From assembly GCA_964291635.2 (NCBI GenBank), contig OZ219905.1, positions 496,001 through 560,000 on the forward strand: a DNA stretch of 64,000 bases, in the 5' to 3' direction. This DNA comes from JAPPHA01 sp964291635 (GTDB lineage: Bacteria; Pseudomonadota; Alphaproteobacteria; Rhodobacterales; Rhodobacteraceae). A program made the position numbers and the translations under genes. The notes under the pieces are model-generated. The model saw only the letters and a program-made list of their open reading frames with translations, was not told the origin of the DNA and searched no databases. Of the stretch, positions 8,710 through 15,900 are shown piece after piece (position 1 is the first letter of the stretch; every line of letters begins with the position of its first letter).

Positions 8710-9453
8710 TTACGTGTTGTTACTGTCCTTGGACGGCAGGTTGAACAGTTTTTCCGCATCGCTCAGTGGGTCCTCATCCGATTCCGTTTCACGTGCCGTA
8801 TCGGAAAGAGTGAAGTTCTCAAGTCCGCTGATCGACGAAGGCATGCGGTATTCGGTTTCCATGTGCAGGGACTGCTCGGTCGAAACCAGCGTTTTCCTCT
8901 GCTCCATTGTCATGGCTTCGCCGACTTTTTCCTTTTTTTTCATCGCCACGCCGATCGCCGCATCGAGCTCCGTCTGCTTGCACAGCCCGAGCGCGACCGG
9001 ATCTGTCGGCTGGATATTGGCCATGTTCCAATGCGTACGCTCGCGTACGGACTTGATCGTCGGTCTCGTCGTGCCGATCAGGCGGGCGATCTGGCTGTCT
9101 GACAGTTCCGGGTGAAACCTGACCAGCCAATTGATCGCGGCCGGTTTGTCCTGGCGCTTGGACAGTGGCGTATAGCGGGTTTCCCGCCGCTTCGACCTGC
9201 TCTGTGTCAACAGGTCCTGTTTGAGTTTCAGGCTGTATTCGGGATCGCCTTGACCCTTCTCGATTTCCCCGGCGTCCAGCTGGTTGCTTGCGACCGGATC
9301 CAGTCCCTTGATTCCGATTGCGAATTCGCCATCGGCGATGCCATTCACCTCGAGTTCATGCAAGCCGCAGAAATCGGCGATCTGCCTGAACGTCAGTGAC
9401 GTGTTGTCGACAAGCCAAACGGCGGTGGCCGTCGCCATGATCGGAGTCGCCAT
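8710..9453 (-). CDS. trcR: TrcR-type cell-cycle transcriptional regulator (DUF1013)
   Basis: The N-terminus MATPIMATATAVWLVDNTSL and the following TFRQIADFCGLHELEV are typical of the alphaproteobacterial DUF1013/TrcR family. Residues 20-40 and 110-140 (SDSQIARLIGTTRPTIKSVRE) resemble two helix-turn-helix units. The C-terminal 60 residues are acidic and probably disordered. Family members act in cell-cycle regulation; the direct target here is unknown. Its position just upstream of hemA is noted, but there is no direct evidence that it controls heme synthesis. Confidence 0.85.
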   Translation of the reverse strand: MATPIMATATAVWLVDNTSLTFRQIADFCGLHELEVNGIADGEFAIGIKGLDPVASNQLDAGEIEKGQGDPEYSLKLKQDLLTQSRSKRRETRYTPLSKRQDKPAAINWLVRFHPELSDSQIARLIGTTRPTIKSVRERTHWNMANIQPTDPVALGLCKQTELDAAIGVAMKKKEKVGEAMTMEQRKTLVSTEQSLHMETEYRMPSSISGLENFTLSDTARETESDEDPLSDAEKLFNLPSKDSNNT

Positions 9454-9803
9454 TCTCGTACCTCGCTTGAACCGGAAGCAATTCCCCGGTCAGCCTCGCC
9501 GGATTTTCCAACGATGCAAATCCCTACCGGTTTAACTCCACTCTATACTCGTACCGCTCGATGCCGAAAAGCATAATCCGGACTCCCGAAAAGGGAACCG
9601 TCGCCAAGGGGCCGGGTTCTCGGGAGTATTGTCGTAGTTCCGGTTCAGGCCGCCGCCAGTGATCGCCAAGTCCAGAACGGTGCGCCCGAGATTGTCCGGT
9701 CATGGTGCCATGCTTCTGGGCATTACGTCCGACTTCGCCGAGGAGCACCGTTTTCCCTCTTCGTGGTGGCCGGCTAGCGTGAAACTCCCGTTTGCCCCGA
9801 TAA
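9454..9803. other. Intergenic region left of the IS630-type element
   Basis: No gene is recognised. The minus strand is open from about 9814 to 9524 but shows no family signature. The region contains the upstream DNA of trcR and ends at the left end of the IS630-type insertion. If both mobile elements to the right are removed in silico, this open frame would join in frame to an open frame at 12358-12557, so a disrupted gene is possible. Confidence 0.35.
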
Positions 9804-10899
9804 TACCAATCCACGAAAAAAAAGACTCATGAACAAAACATGAACATAATCTTGTGGTTACGCAAACAAATCACAGGAGGAAGCCATGCCGGCTGGCATC
9901 GAGATCACGAACACCGACCACACGGCGGACGATTAGGGCATTGGACGAAAGTGCAAGAACCGGGCGGAGGCTCGACGTCTGCGGGCGGTTGCACGGGTGA
10001 TCGTGGGGAGATCGCGCGTTCGACAGACAGACACTGTCGACTGGGTCAACCGGCCATGGGTTTGGCCGGGTTGACGGACAAACCCGTGGACGCCCGTCGA
10101 GGCTGAGGTCGGGCCTGGCTGGATGAGGGTCCGCAGGACGGCGTTCCGGCCTTGATCAAGGATTTGTGGTCCGGTGAGGCGGTTCGCCGCCTGATGCGGG
10201 CGCTGGGTTTCCGTCGGCTTTGCCCCTTCATCCCAAGGCCGATCCTGAGGCCCAGGAGGAATTCCGCAGTGATTTCAGTGCCATTGCGATCGCATCGCTG
10301 CCGGAGGGCACCGACCCGGCCAGCGTGGACGTGTGGTTCGAAGACGAAGCACGGCTCGGGCAAAAAGGCATGCTGACCCGGGTGTGGGCGCGCCGGGGAA
10401 GCCGTCCCCGGGTGCCGAGGGACCATCGCTACGGATATTGCTACCTGTTCAGCGCGATCTGCCCGGAAAGCGGCATGTCGGCCGGTCACGTTTGCGACAA
10501 GGCGAACACCGATGAGATGAACCGCCATCTTGTCGACATCGGCAGTGTCGTGCCTCAGGGCCGCCACGCGCTGGTGGTTCTCGACGGTGCCGGCTGGCAC
10601 CCGAAGGCTTGGAGATACCGGACAACGTTTCGCTGTTGCGTCTGCCGCCCTACAGTCCGGAACTGAACCCGGTCGAGACCGTGTTCCAGTTCCTCAAGCA
10701 GGGCAATTTTGCCAACCAGGTCTTCGCCCGGCAGAGGAGGTGAAAGACAGGGTCGAAAAGGTTTGGAATGCCTTCGCCCGCACGCCAGACCGGATCGCTT
10801 CACTCGGCAAGCGAAGCTGGGCAAAACTGGTCGCCGCACCGACGGCTCAACCCGTCCAGCACGCCGCGCCGGGTGGGTGATTATTTTCGTGTTTTAGTA
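9804..10899 (+). mobile_element. Degenerate IS630-type insertion sequence
   Basis: About 1.1 kb carrying a frameshifted IS630/Tc1-type DDE transposase. The ends form imperfect inverted repeats: CCAATCCACGAAAA at the left and, on the opposite strand at the right, CTAAAACACGAAAA. Each end abuts a TA dinucleotide (9804-9805 and 10898-10899), the target duplicated by this family. The right flank is immediately followed by the 8-bp direct repeat of the TnpB element, so that element inserted next to this one. The exact ends are uncertain by a few bases. Confidence 0.75.
9886..10880 (+). pseudogene. IS630-family transposase, frameshifted remnant
   Basis: An ATG after a good AGGAGG ribosome-binding site opens a frame that meets stops within 20 codons. 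Later frames carry recognisable pieces: DGVPALIKDLWSGEAVR, then VWFEDEARLGQKG with the first DDE Asp, then LVVLDGAGWH with the second Asp, and in another frame PYSPELNPVETVFQFLKQ with the Glu. At least three frameshifts separate these, so no functional transposase can be made. The DDE core itself is well preserved, so the decay looks fairly recent. Confidence 0.85.
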
Positions 10900-10906
10900 T
10901 AACTTG
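10899..10906 (+). repeat. 8-bp target-site duplication, left copy
   Basis: ATAACTTG directly precedes the left terminal inverted repeat of the TnpB element. The identical octamer directly follows the right terminal repeat at 12350-12357. An 8-bp direct repeat exactly at both termini is the footprint of staggered-cut DDE transposition. Confidence 0.85.
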
Positions 10907-10965
10907 GGGGATTATATCGATTACTTGACATTCAAGCTGCCAGCTTTCGATCGATTTCACAGGTC
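10907..10965 (+). repeat. Left terminal inverted repeat of TnpB element copy 1
   Basis: The outer block begins GGGGATTATATCGATT, and the inner block (10936-10965) begins GCTGCCAGCTTTCGATCG. Both recur as reverse complements at the right end (12287-12349). The outer and inner blocks are 29 bases apart start to start here, against 33 at the right end. The block contains a TTGACA box that could serve as a tnpB promoter -35 element. Confidence 0.85.
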
Positions 10966-11040
10966 ATGGCGGTTGCCGACACCTGATCGTGACCTTGGAT
11001 GATTCCTTGACAATTTTGGCAGATCGCGTCGTGATCAAGT

Positions 11041-11066
11041 GACGGGAAGGTGCTGATTTTCCTGTC
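11041..11066 (+). promoter_or_regulatory. Conserved hairpin in the tnpB leader, copy 1
   Basis: GACGGGAA and TTCCTGTC flank a 10-base loop and form an 8-bp stem containing one G-U pair. In copy 2 the right arm is TTCCCGTC, so the pair is G-C. The single change preserves pairing, which suggests that the structure matters. It lies 33 bases before the tnpB start and may act in translation control or as a subterminal transposase site. Confidence 0.5.
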
Positions 11067-11099
11067 GCCGTATGATCCTTGTGCCGAAGGCCCGACCGC

Positions 11100-12320
11100 G
11101 TGAGCGAAACCTCCATATACCGCAACATCATCTACCGGCTCCTGCCAGGCTCCAGGGCGAACGCACGGCGCCTGGCCGGACAGGCGGGCGCCTGCCGCTT
11201 CGTCTGGAACACGATACTGGGGCAGCACAATGACGCCCATGAGGACGCGAAGGCCAACGGGGAGAAACCACCGTCGGTTTCGTTCTTCTCGCTCGGCAGG
11301 GAGTTCACCGGTCTCCGCAACGAAATCCCGTGGCTTTGCGCATACTCCTTCGCCATCACCCGGTACGTGCTCAAGGACCAGGCCGATGCGTGGAAGGCGT
11401 TCTTCAGGGGCGAGGCAGGACATCCACGCTTCAAGTCCCGCCACGGGTCGACGCCGTCCTTCACCATTCCCGAAGCCGTCACCATCAGGGACGACATGAT
11501 CAATGTCCCGAGGGTTGGTCCCATGCGCATCCGGCGGAAGGGCGGCAACCCGTATCCCGAGGGCAAGCCGGTCAAGGCCGTGATCAGGAAGATCGCCGGC
11601 AAGTGGTATGTCACCGTCTGCTACGAGGTCGAGGCTGAGGAGCGTCCCGACACCGGGGTCTTGGCGGGCGTGGACATGAACGTCCGGCAGGTGGCGGTGG
11701 TGGACACGACCGGAGAGGCGGAGATCATCCCCGCGCCCGACACGGGCCGGCTTGATGCGAAGATCGGGCGCAACCAGCGCCGGCTTGCCCGCCAGCGCAA
11801 GGGGTCACGGCGGCGCATGAGAACCAGGCTCAGGCTGCAGAGGCTCCAGCGAAAGCGGGCCAACAGGCGCAGGAACTGGCAACACCAGGTCAGCCGCCGG
11901 ATCGCGAACCGGGCGGGCACGGTGATTGTCGAGAAGCTCAACACCCGGGGCATGACCAAATCGGCCAGGGGCACGCTCGAGAACCCCGGCACGAAGGTGA
12001 AGGCCAAGTCCGGTCTCAACCGGGAGATCCTGAGCACCGGCTGGCATGGCATGAAAGAGAAGCTCGCCTACAAGTGCGCGGTGGTGGAGATCGATCCTGC
12101 CTTTACATCACAGACCTGCTACGTGTGTGGATGGGTGGACAAGGCCTCCCGCCCGTCGCAGGCTGAATTCACGTGCGTGGCCTGCGGCCACGCGGATCAT
12201 GCGGACCTGAACGCGGCCCGCAACATCATGGCCTCCGGGATTGGCGCTTCTGCACGGCGAGGGGCGTTGGCGCTGGCAACCCCTGTGACCCGTGAAATCG
12301 ATCGGAAACTGGCAGCGTGA
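11100..12320 (+). CDS. tnpB: TnpB RNA-guided nuclease, copy 1
   Basis: TnpB proteins are compact RuvC nucleases, ancestors of Cas12, guided by an RNA from the element's right end. GTG 11100 matches the ATG of copy 2 and gives 406 residues. An N-terminal HTH-like segment precedes the REC/WED region, and the split RuvC triad is intact: Asp192 in GVDMNVRQVA, Glu278 in VIVEKLNTRGM and Asp369 in HADLNAARN. The zinc ribbon has Cys340, Cys343, Cys359 and Cys362. The last 11 codons, ending REIDRKLAA, are encoded by the right terminal repeat. The protein looks fully functional. Confidence 0.93.
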   Translation: MSETSIYRNIIYRLLPGSRANARRLAGQAGACRFVWNTILGQHNDAHEDAKANGEKPPSVSFFSLGREFTGLRNEIPWLCAYSFAITRYVLKDQADAWKAFFRGEAGHPRFKSRHGSTPSFTIPEAVTIRDDMINVPRVGPMRIRRKGGNPYPEGKPVKAVIRKIAGKWYVTVCYEVEAEERPDTGVLAGVDMNVRQVAVVDTTGEAEIIPAPDTGRLDAKIGRNQRRLARQRKGSRRRMRTRLRLQRLQRKRANRRRNWQHQVSRRIANRAGTVIVEKLNTRGMTKSARGTLENPGTKVKAKSGLNREILSTGWHGMKEKLAYKCAVVEIDPAFTSQTCYVCGWVDKASRPSQAEFTCVACGHADHADLNAARNIMASGIGASARRGALALATPVTREIDRKLAA

Positions 12321-12349
12321 TGAGTTTTCAAGCAATCGATATAATTCCC
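12287..12349 (-). repeat. Right terminal inverted repeat of TnpB element copy 1
   Basis: Read on the minus strand from 12349 it begins GGGAATTATATCGATTG, matching the left end base for base except for two substitutions in the first 22. The inner block at 12287-12316 mirrors 10936-10965. The inner block encodes the C-terminal residues of TnpB, so the repeat is under a dual constraint. Confidence 0.85.
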
Positions 12350-12357
12350 ATAACTTG
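12350..12357 (+). repeat. 8-bp target-site duplication, right copy
   Basis: ATAACTTG directly follows the right terminal repeat and is identical to 10899-10906. Together they define the element ends to the base. Confidence 0.85.
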
Positions 12358-12587
12358 TTCCTCCGGATCGCAACATCGAACGCGATGAGAAAGTTGTCGA
12401 GCCTGGCGCTTTCCGGAGAAAGCGTATCCGGTTCCAACGGCATACGGGGTTCGTGAATGGATTCATGAAGGGTTATGGAGAGTTCAGCAAGTTCATGGCG
12501 TCCGTGCATAGACTCCCTACAACTCAACCCCGGCGAGCTTCGAGACTTGTATTGCAATTTTGTCTGTTACCCGAATCACCGCCTCGA
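12358..12587. other. Intergenic region between the TnpB element and the HEPN gene
   Basis: The minus strand is open from about 12557 to the element boundary and translates to protein-like sequence (LDNFLIAFDVAIRRNKL at its end). No family is recognised. It may be the 5' part of a gene cut by the IS630-type and TnpB insertions. Confidence 0.3.
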
Positions 12588-12944
12588 CTAAACCTCCGTC
12601 GACATCAATGACACCTTCGTATTCTGCGAGGTTTCTCTTGCGATGCGCTTGATCGAGTACGCGCCCGTGTTCTCGCTCGGAAGGCCAAGCGTATGCTCAA
12701 GGCATTGGGAAACAAGATAACGATTGATCGAGCGATAGCCGGCAATCCGTAACGCGGCCAAGGAGAAGGCGTGTGCGTCATTGTATGCAAGATCGAACCG
12801 GGACTTGAGACTGAGACCATCGTTCTTCGAATCCTTGAGCCGAGCGGCTCCCGAGCGGACCAACCCTGTAACCTCGTAGGTTGAGGGCGCTTCCGCCTTA
12901 AGCGAATCTCTCGCCACGAGATTATCCACATACGCATTCGCCAT
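12588..12944 (-). CDS. HEPN-domain protein, probable toxin or RNase partner of the MNT protein
   Basis: A 118-residue alpha-helical protein. The central RFDLAYNDAHAFSLAALR segment, followed by AGYRSINRYLVSQCLEHTLGL, resembles the SAV_6107-like HEPN family. It is encoded directly downstream of, and overlapping by 23 bases, a nucleotidyltransferase (MNT) gene, the classical HEPN/MNT toxin-antitoxin layout in which MNT adenylylates HEPN. A strong ribosome-binding site (GGAGGGGAG) lies inside the end of the upstream gene. The canonical RX4-6H RNase motif is not clear, so enzymatic activity is unproven. Confidence 0.7.
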   Translation of the reverse strand: MANAYVDNLVARDSLKAEAPSTYEVTGLVRSGAARLKDSKNDGLSLKSRFDLAYNDAHAFSLAALRIAGYRSINRYLVSQCLEHTLGLPSENTGAYSIKRIARETSQNTKVSLMSTEV

Positions 12945-13575
12945 TTAGGCTCCCCTCCAGAACCACGTGAGGCCCTTGCAGGATACGGGTCAAAAACCCG
13001 GCCTTGGCCTTGCGTCGCTTCCAATACTCATCCGATGTGTAGAGCGTCGGGTTCACGCGTCGACCGAGTCGGTCCTCGACCCGCCCCATGGCTGTGTAAA
13101 TCGCTTCCAGCGTCAGATCGTCGGAAACGAGCAGGAGATCGACGTCGCTCGCCGCCGTGTCCCCGCGCCTGGCAACGGATCCGAACAGCAGGGCCAATAT
13201 CAGCTTGTTTGCGAACGGTTTGAGCGCTCCCCGAATGGACTCTTCCAGACCAGTCGTCTTGCGGACAATGCTGCAAATCTCGTCGAACAAAGGCGATTCG
13301 CGATTTGCCCGGTAGTACTTGCGGTTGCTTACGCGCGAGACGACCGCAAGGCCGCTTCCGGCGAGTCGGGCCAACTCTCTTTGCACTGCGCCGCGTCCCG
13401 AACCTGCCAGGGCGATGATCTCGGTGACGAAGAATTCCCGGTCCGGCTGCCCGAAAAGAAGAGCGAGAACCCGCTGCTGTGTCGACGTGAATAACGCATC
13501 GGCAAGTGCCGAAGTGCTGTAGTCGTCCTTTCGAAGAGTCACGGTCGCAACAGGTGTCGATGATTTCGTACCCAT
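12922..13575 (-). CDS. MNT nucleotidyltransferase with N-terminal winged helix, antitoxin-like
   Basis: Residues 25-90 form a winged helix-turn-helix (REFFVTEIIALAGSGRGAVQ), and residues 125-160 carry the minimal nucleotidyltransferase signature GSVARRGDTAASDVD with Asp144 and Asp146 as metal ligands. The likely role is antitoxin for the downstream HEPN protein by AMPylation, and repressor of its own operon through the winged helix. ATG 13575 (217 residues) is chosen because upstream codons lack a start with a ribosome-binding site; it sits within a perfect palindrome, which fits autoregulation. Confidence 0.78.
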   Translation of the reverse strand: MGTKSSTPVATVTLRKDDYSTSALADALFTSTQQRVLALLFGQPDREFFVTEIIALAGSGRGAVQRELARLAGSGLAVVSRVSNRKYYRANRESPLFDEICSIVRKTTGLEESIRGALKPFANKLILALLFGSVARRGDTAASDVDLLLVSDDLTLEAIYTAMGRVEDRLGRRVNPTLYTSDEYWKRRKAKAGFLTRILQGPHVVLEGSLNGECVCG

Positions 13576-13604
13576 AATGGGTAGAATAGTACTCCAATAG
13601 GGTA
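13569..13604 (-). promoter_or_regulatory. Candidate autorepressor operator of the MNT/HEPN operon
   Basis: TACCCATAATGGGTA (13569-13583) is a 15-bp perfect palindrome around the MNT start codon. A further GGGTA half-site at 13600-13604 lies exactly 21 bases from the equivalent half-site, two helical turns. A dimer of the winged-helix MNT protein could bind here and block translation initiation or transcription. Confidence 0.5.
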
Positions 13605-13941
13605 TTTCAAGCCACCGCATTCGCTTGATGGACACCTCCCGATCGTCGCGGGATCGTGTCCCGATACTGTGTTGTCCTGGTCCAGCACTCCATTCCGGAT
13701 GCCGCGCGTTTTGCTACGGAACCGGTGTTGGTCTGGTATAGTGATCGAGTCCAGGGATCTGCCGCTGGCCGTGAACACGCCGGCACCTGCCAACCGAGGC
13801 CGATCGGGAACGCATTGCTCGAAACGAATTGGGGCGATGCCCGACGTCCGTGGCAAAACTGTAACTCCGACGGCAGCATTTGCTGCAACAACTGGTGGAG
13901 AGCGCCTCAGGATACCAGTCCGGCGGGACGGAGACAGTGAA
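13605..13941. other. Intergenic region with no recognised gene
   Basis: No open frame here carries a family signature or a good ribosome-binding site. I tried and failed to fit a cobalamin-type riboswitch or a tRNA. The region ends the accessory patch and precedes the qor-like gene stop. Confidence 0.4.
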
Positions 13942-14940
13942 TCAGGAGACTGCGAGGACGATCTTTCCAATGTGCGCGGAACTCTCCATGTAGCGGTGAG
14001 CCTCAGCCGCCTCTCCCAGGTCGAAAACCGAATCCATGACCGGGTGCACCCGGCCCGAATCCAGCAACGGCCACACTTTTTCAGAAAGGTCACGGGCGAT
14101 CCGGGCCTTCGCCCGATCGCTTTGCGGTCGCAGGGTCGACCCCGTGATGGTCAACCTGCGCGTCATGAGACGTGCAAGGTTGAGCGTTTGCTTTGGTCCG
14201 CGCAGGAAGGCGATCTGGACCAGGCGACCGTCCTCGGCCAGAGCCGCGATGTTTCGCGGGATATAGTCCCCTCCGACCATGTCGAGGATGAGATCGACCC
14301 CTCCGCCTTTCGTTTCGTCAGCGATGCGGTCTTCGAAATCCTGTTCCCGATAGTTGATCGCGACGTCTGCGCCCAATTCGAGGCATCGTTCGCATTTTTC
14401 CGCGGACCCGGCAGTGGTGAACACACGCGATCCGAACTCGTGCGCCAGCTGGATTGCCGTCGTGCCGATCCCGGACGCGCCGCCGTGAACAAGCAAGGAC
14501 TCCCCAGCCTTGAGACCCCCGCGCGTGAAGACGTTGCTCCAGACCGTGAAAAATGTCTCGCACAGGGCCGCCGCCTCCTGCATGCTAAGTCCGGAAGGAA
14601 CGGGCAGTGCGTGATCCTCGTGGGTTACGGCGAATTCAGCGTATCCTCCCCCGGGCAGCAAGGCCGTGACCCGGTCGCCTACCTGCCATCGGGTCGCGCT
14701 ACGCCCGGTCGCGACGATGGTCCCAGCCGCTTCCAGCCCGGGAAGATCCGAAGCCGTTGGCGGCGGCGCGTACAGGCCGGCCCTTTGCAGGCAATCGGGC
14801 CGATTGACCCCGGCGGCCTCGATCCTGATCAGAACCTGGCCCTCCCCCGGGGCAGGAACGGGCCGCGAGACTTCGGTCAGGACCTCGGGTCCGCCAGGTT
14901 CCCTGATCTCGACCGCGCGCATCTTCTCCGGCAATTTCAT
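13942..14940 (-). CDS. NADPH:quinone oxidoreductase, zinc-independent MDR family
   Basis: A 332-residue medium-chain dehydrogenase/reductase of the quinone-oxidoreductase (PIG3/QOR) type. The GroES-like N-terminal domain contains AAGVNRPDCLQRAG, and the nucleotide-binding domain contains VHGGASGIGTTAIQLA, the AxxGxxG variant of the family. Zinc-binding cysteines of alcohol dehydrogenases are absent. It would reduce quinones or enones with NADPH in the cytoplasm. It is the third gene of a minus-strand run with coq9 and the aminotransferase, 21 bases after the latter, an arrangement that hints at quinone metabolism. Confidence 0.9.
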   Translation of the reverse strand: MKLPEKMRAVEIREPGGPEVLTEVSRPVPAPGEGQVLIRIEAAGVNRPDCLQRAGLYAPPPTASDLPGLEAAGTIVATGRSATRWQVGDRVTALLPGGGYAEFAVTHEDHALPVPSGLSMQEAAALCETFFTVWSNVFTRGGLKAGESLLVHGGASGIGTTAIQLAHEFGSRVFTTAGSAEKCERCLELGADVAINYREQDFEDRIADETKGGGVDLILDMVGGDYIPRNIAALAEDGRLVQIAFLRGPKQTLNLARLMTRRLTITGSTLRPQSDRAKARIARDLSEKVWPLLDSGRVHPVMDSVFDLGEAAEAHRYMESSAHIGKIVLAVS

Positions 14941-14961
14941 GACTTCAGGTCCCCGCCGCTG

Positions 14962-15825
14962 CTATCCGGACAACGAATGGGCGAAATCCCAGTACATCTC
15001 GCGGACCTTCATTGCGGTCCGGCCGATATTGAGATCGCGGTCGTCAAACCGCGTCACGGGCACGACTTTTCCGATGTTTCCCGTCACGAAAATCTCGTCA
15101 GCCCCGCGAAAATCCTCGACCGTCAGCGTGGTCTCGTCAACGGCTATTCCATCTTCCGCAAGCAACTTGATGATACGCTGGCGAGTCAGTCCATTCAGAA
15201 ACATCCCGTTCGGAACCGGTGTCAGGATCTCCTGATCCCGCACCATGAACACGTTGGTGGACGCCGTCTCCGCGACATGGTCATTGATATCCAGCGAAAG
15301 AGCGTTGGAAAATCCGCGACTGCGCGCTTCAGAGATAATTCGTCCATTGTTGGCATAGAGCGATGCGGCCTTCGCTGTCGTCAAAGCCATGTCGGGCATG
15401 GGGCGCCGGTAGGGAGATACCGTCAGCGAGAACTGCCCGACCGCCGGCATGGGATACGCCTCGATGCAAATTGCAAAACAGGTGCTGTCCGGGTCGATTT
15501 CGACGACGCCGGGGCCACCCTCTCGGGACCACATCATCGGCCGCAAGTAAAGCGCCTCGTCCCTGTCAAATCGCCGGCATCCTTCCTCGATAAGGCCGTG
15601 GATCTCTTCGGACGTGACCGGAGGCGTCATTCCCATCGTTCGCGCGGAGGCGACGATTCGATCGCAATGCAGATCCAGGTCCGGCCGAACGCCGTCAAAC
15701 TGCCGCGCGCCGTCGAACACGAGCGTCCCGAGCCACAACCCGTGGTCAGCGGATCCCATAATGGGGACATTGCCATCGTGCCAGGTTCCGTCGAACCAGG
15801 TCGCGGCCGTACGTCCAATCGCCAA
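14962..15825 (-). CDS. Branched-chain-amino-acid aminotransferase-like protein (class IV)
   Basis: A fold-type IV PLP aminotransferase of 287 residues. The Schiff-base lysine is Lys152 in LTTAKAASLYANN, and the cofactor-binding NVFMV and GLTRQRI segments follow the BCAT pattern. It probably transaminates branched-chain amino acids, but class IV enzymes include D-amino acid transaminases and aminodeoxychorismate lyases, so the substrate is not proven. TTG 15825 is the chosen start because GGGAGAG lies six bases upstream; no ATG fits. It lies between coq9 and the qor-like gene. Confidence 0.85.
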   Translation of the reverse strand: MAIGRTAATWFDGTWHDGNVPIMGSADHGLWLGTLVFDGARQFDGVRPDLDLHCDRIVASARTMGMTPPVTSEEIHGLIEEGCRRFDRDEALYLRPMMWSREGGPGVVEIDPDSTCFAICIEAYPMPAVGQFSLTVSPYRRPMPDMALTTAKAASLYANNGRIISEARSRGFSNALSLDINDHVAETASTNVFMVRDQEILTPVPNGMFLNGLTRQRIIKLLAEDGIAVDETTLTVEDFRGADEIFVTGNIGKVVPVTRFDDRDLNIGRTAMKVREMYWDFAHSLSG

Positions 15826-15900
15826 GACTTCTCTCCCGCCAGAATTCGCCGCCGCTCATAGACAATGCTGACAGGCGATTCAACCTTGGCCGAGCCGTGC

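Larger units (their letters stand above)
10907..12349 (+). mobile_element. TnpB-only element with terminal inverted repeats, copy 1
   Basis: This 1,443-bp element is delimited by long composite inverted repeats and an 8-bp target duplication, and contains a single gene, tnpB. No TnpA (HUH or serine) and no DDE transposase gene lies inside. The 22 outermost bases of the two ends match at 20 positions, and an inner 30-base block matches at 27. Classical IS200/IS605 and IS607 elements lack such ends, so movement was probably catalysed in trans by a DDE enzyme. A second, related copy starts at 62844 in the same orientation. Confidence 0.85.

Noticed and set aside
10907..12349. Classical IS200/IS605 element
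   Set aside because: No TnpA gene, and the element has long terminal inverted repeats with an 8-bp target duplication, which that family lacks.
13605..13941. Possible cobalamin-type riboswitch or structured RNA
   Set aside because: Some local similarity to a conserved box was seen, but the expected core order and pairing could not be made on either strand, and the adjacent gene is not cobalamin-related.
13669..15861. 730-codon plus-strand open frame
   Set aside because: It is antisense to the qor-like and aminotransferase genes, which have clear families and ribosome-binding sites; high GC makes such shadows common.
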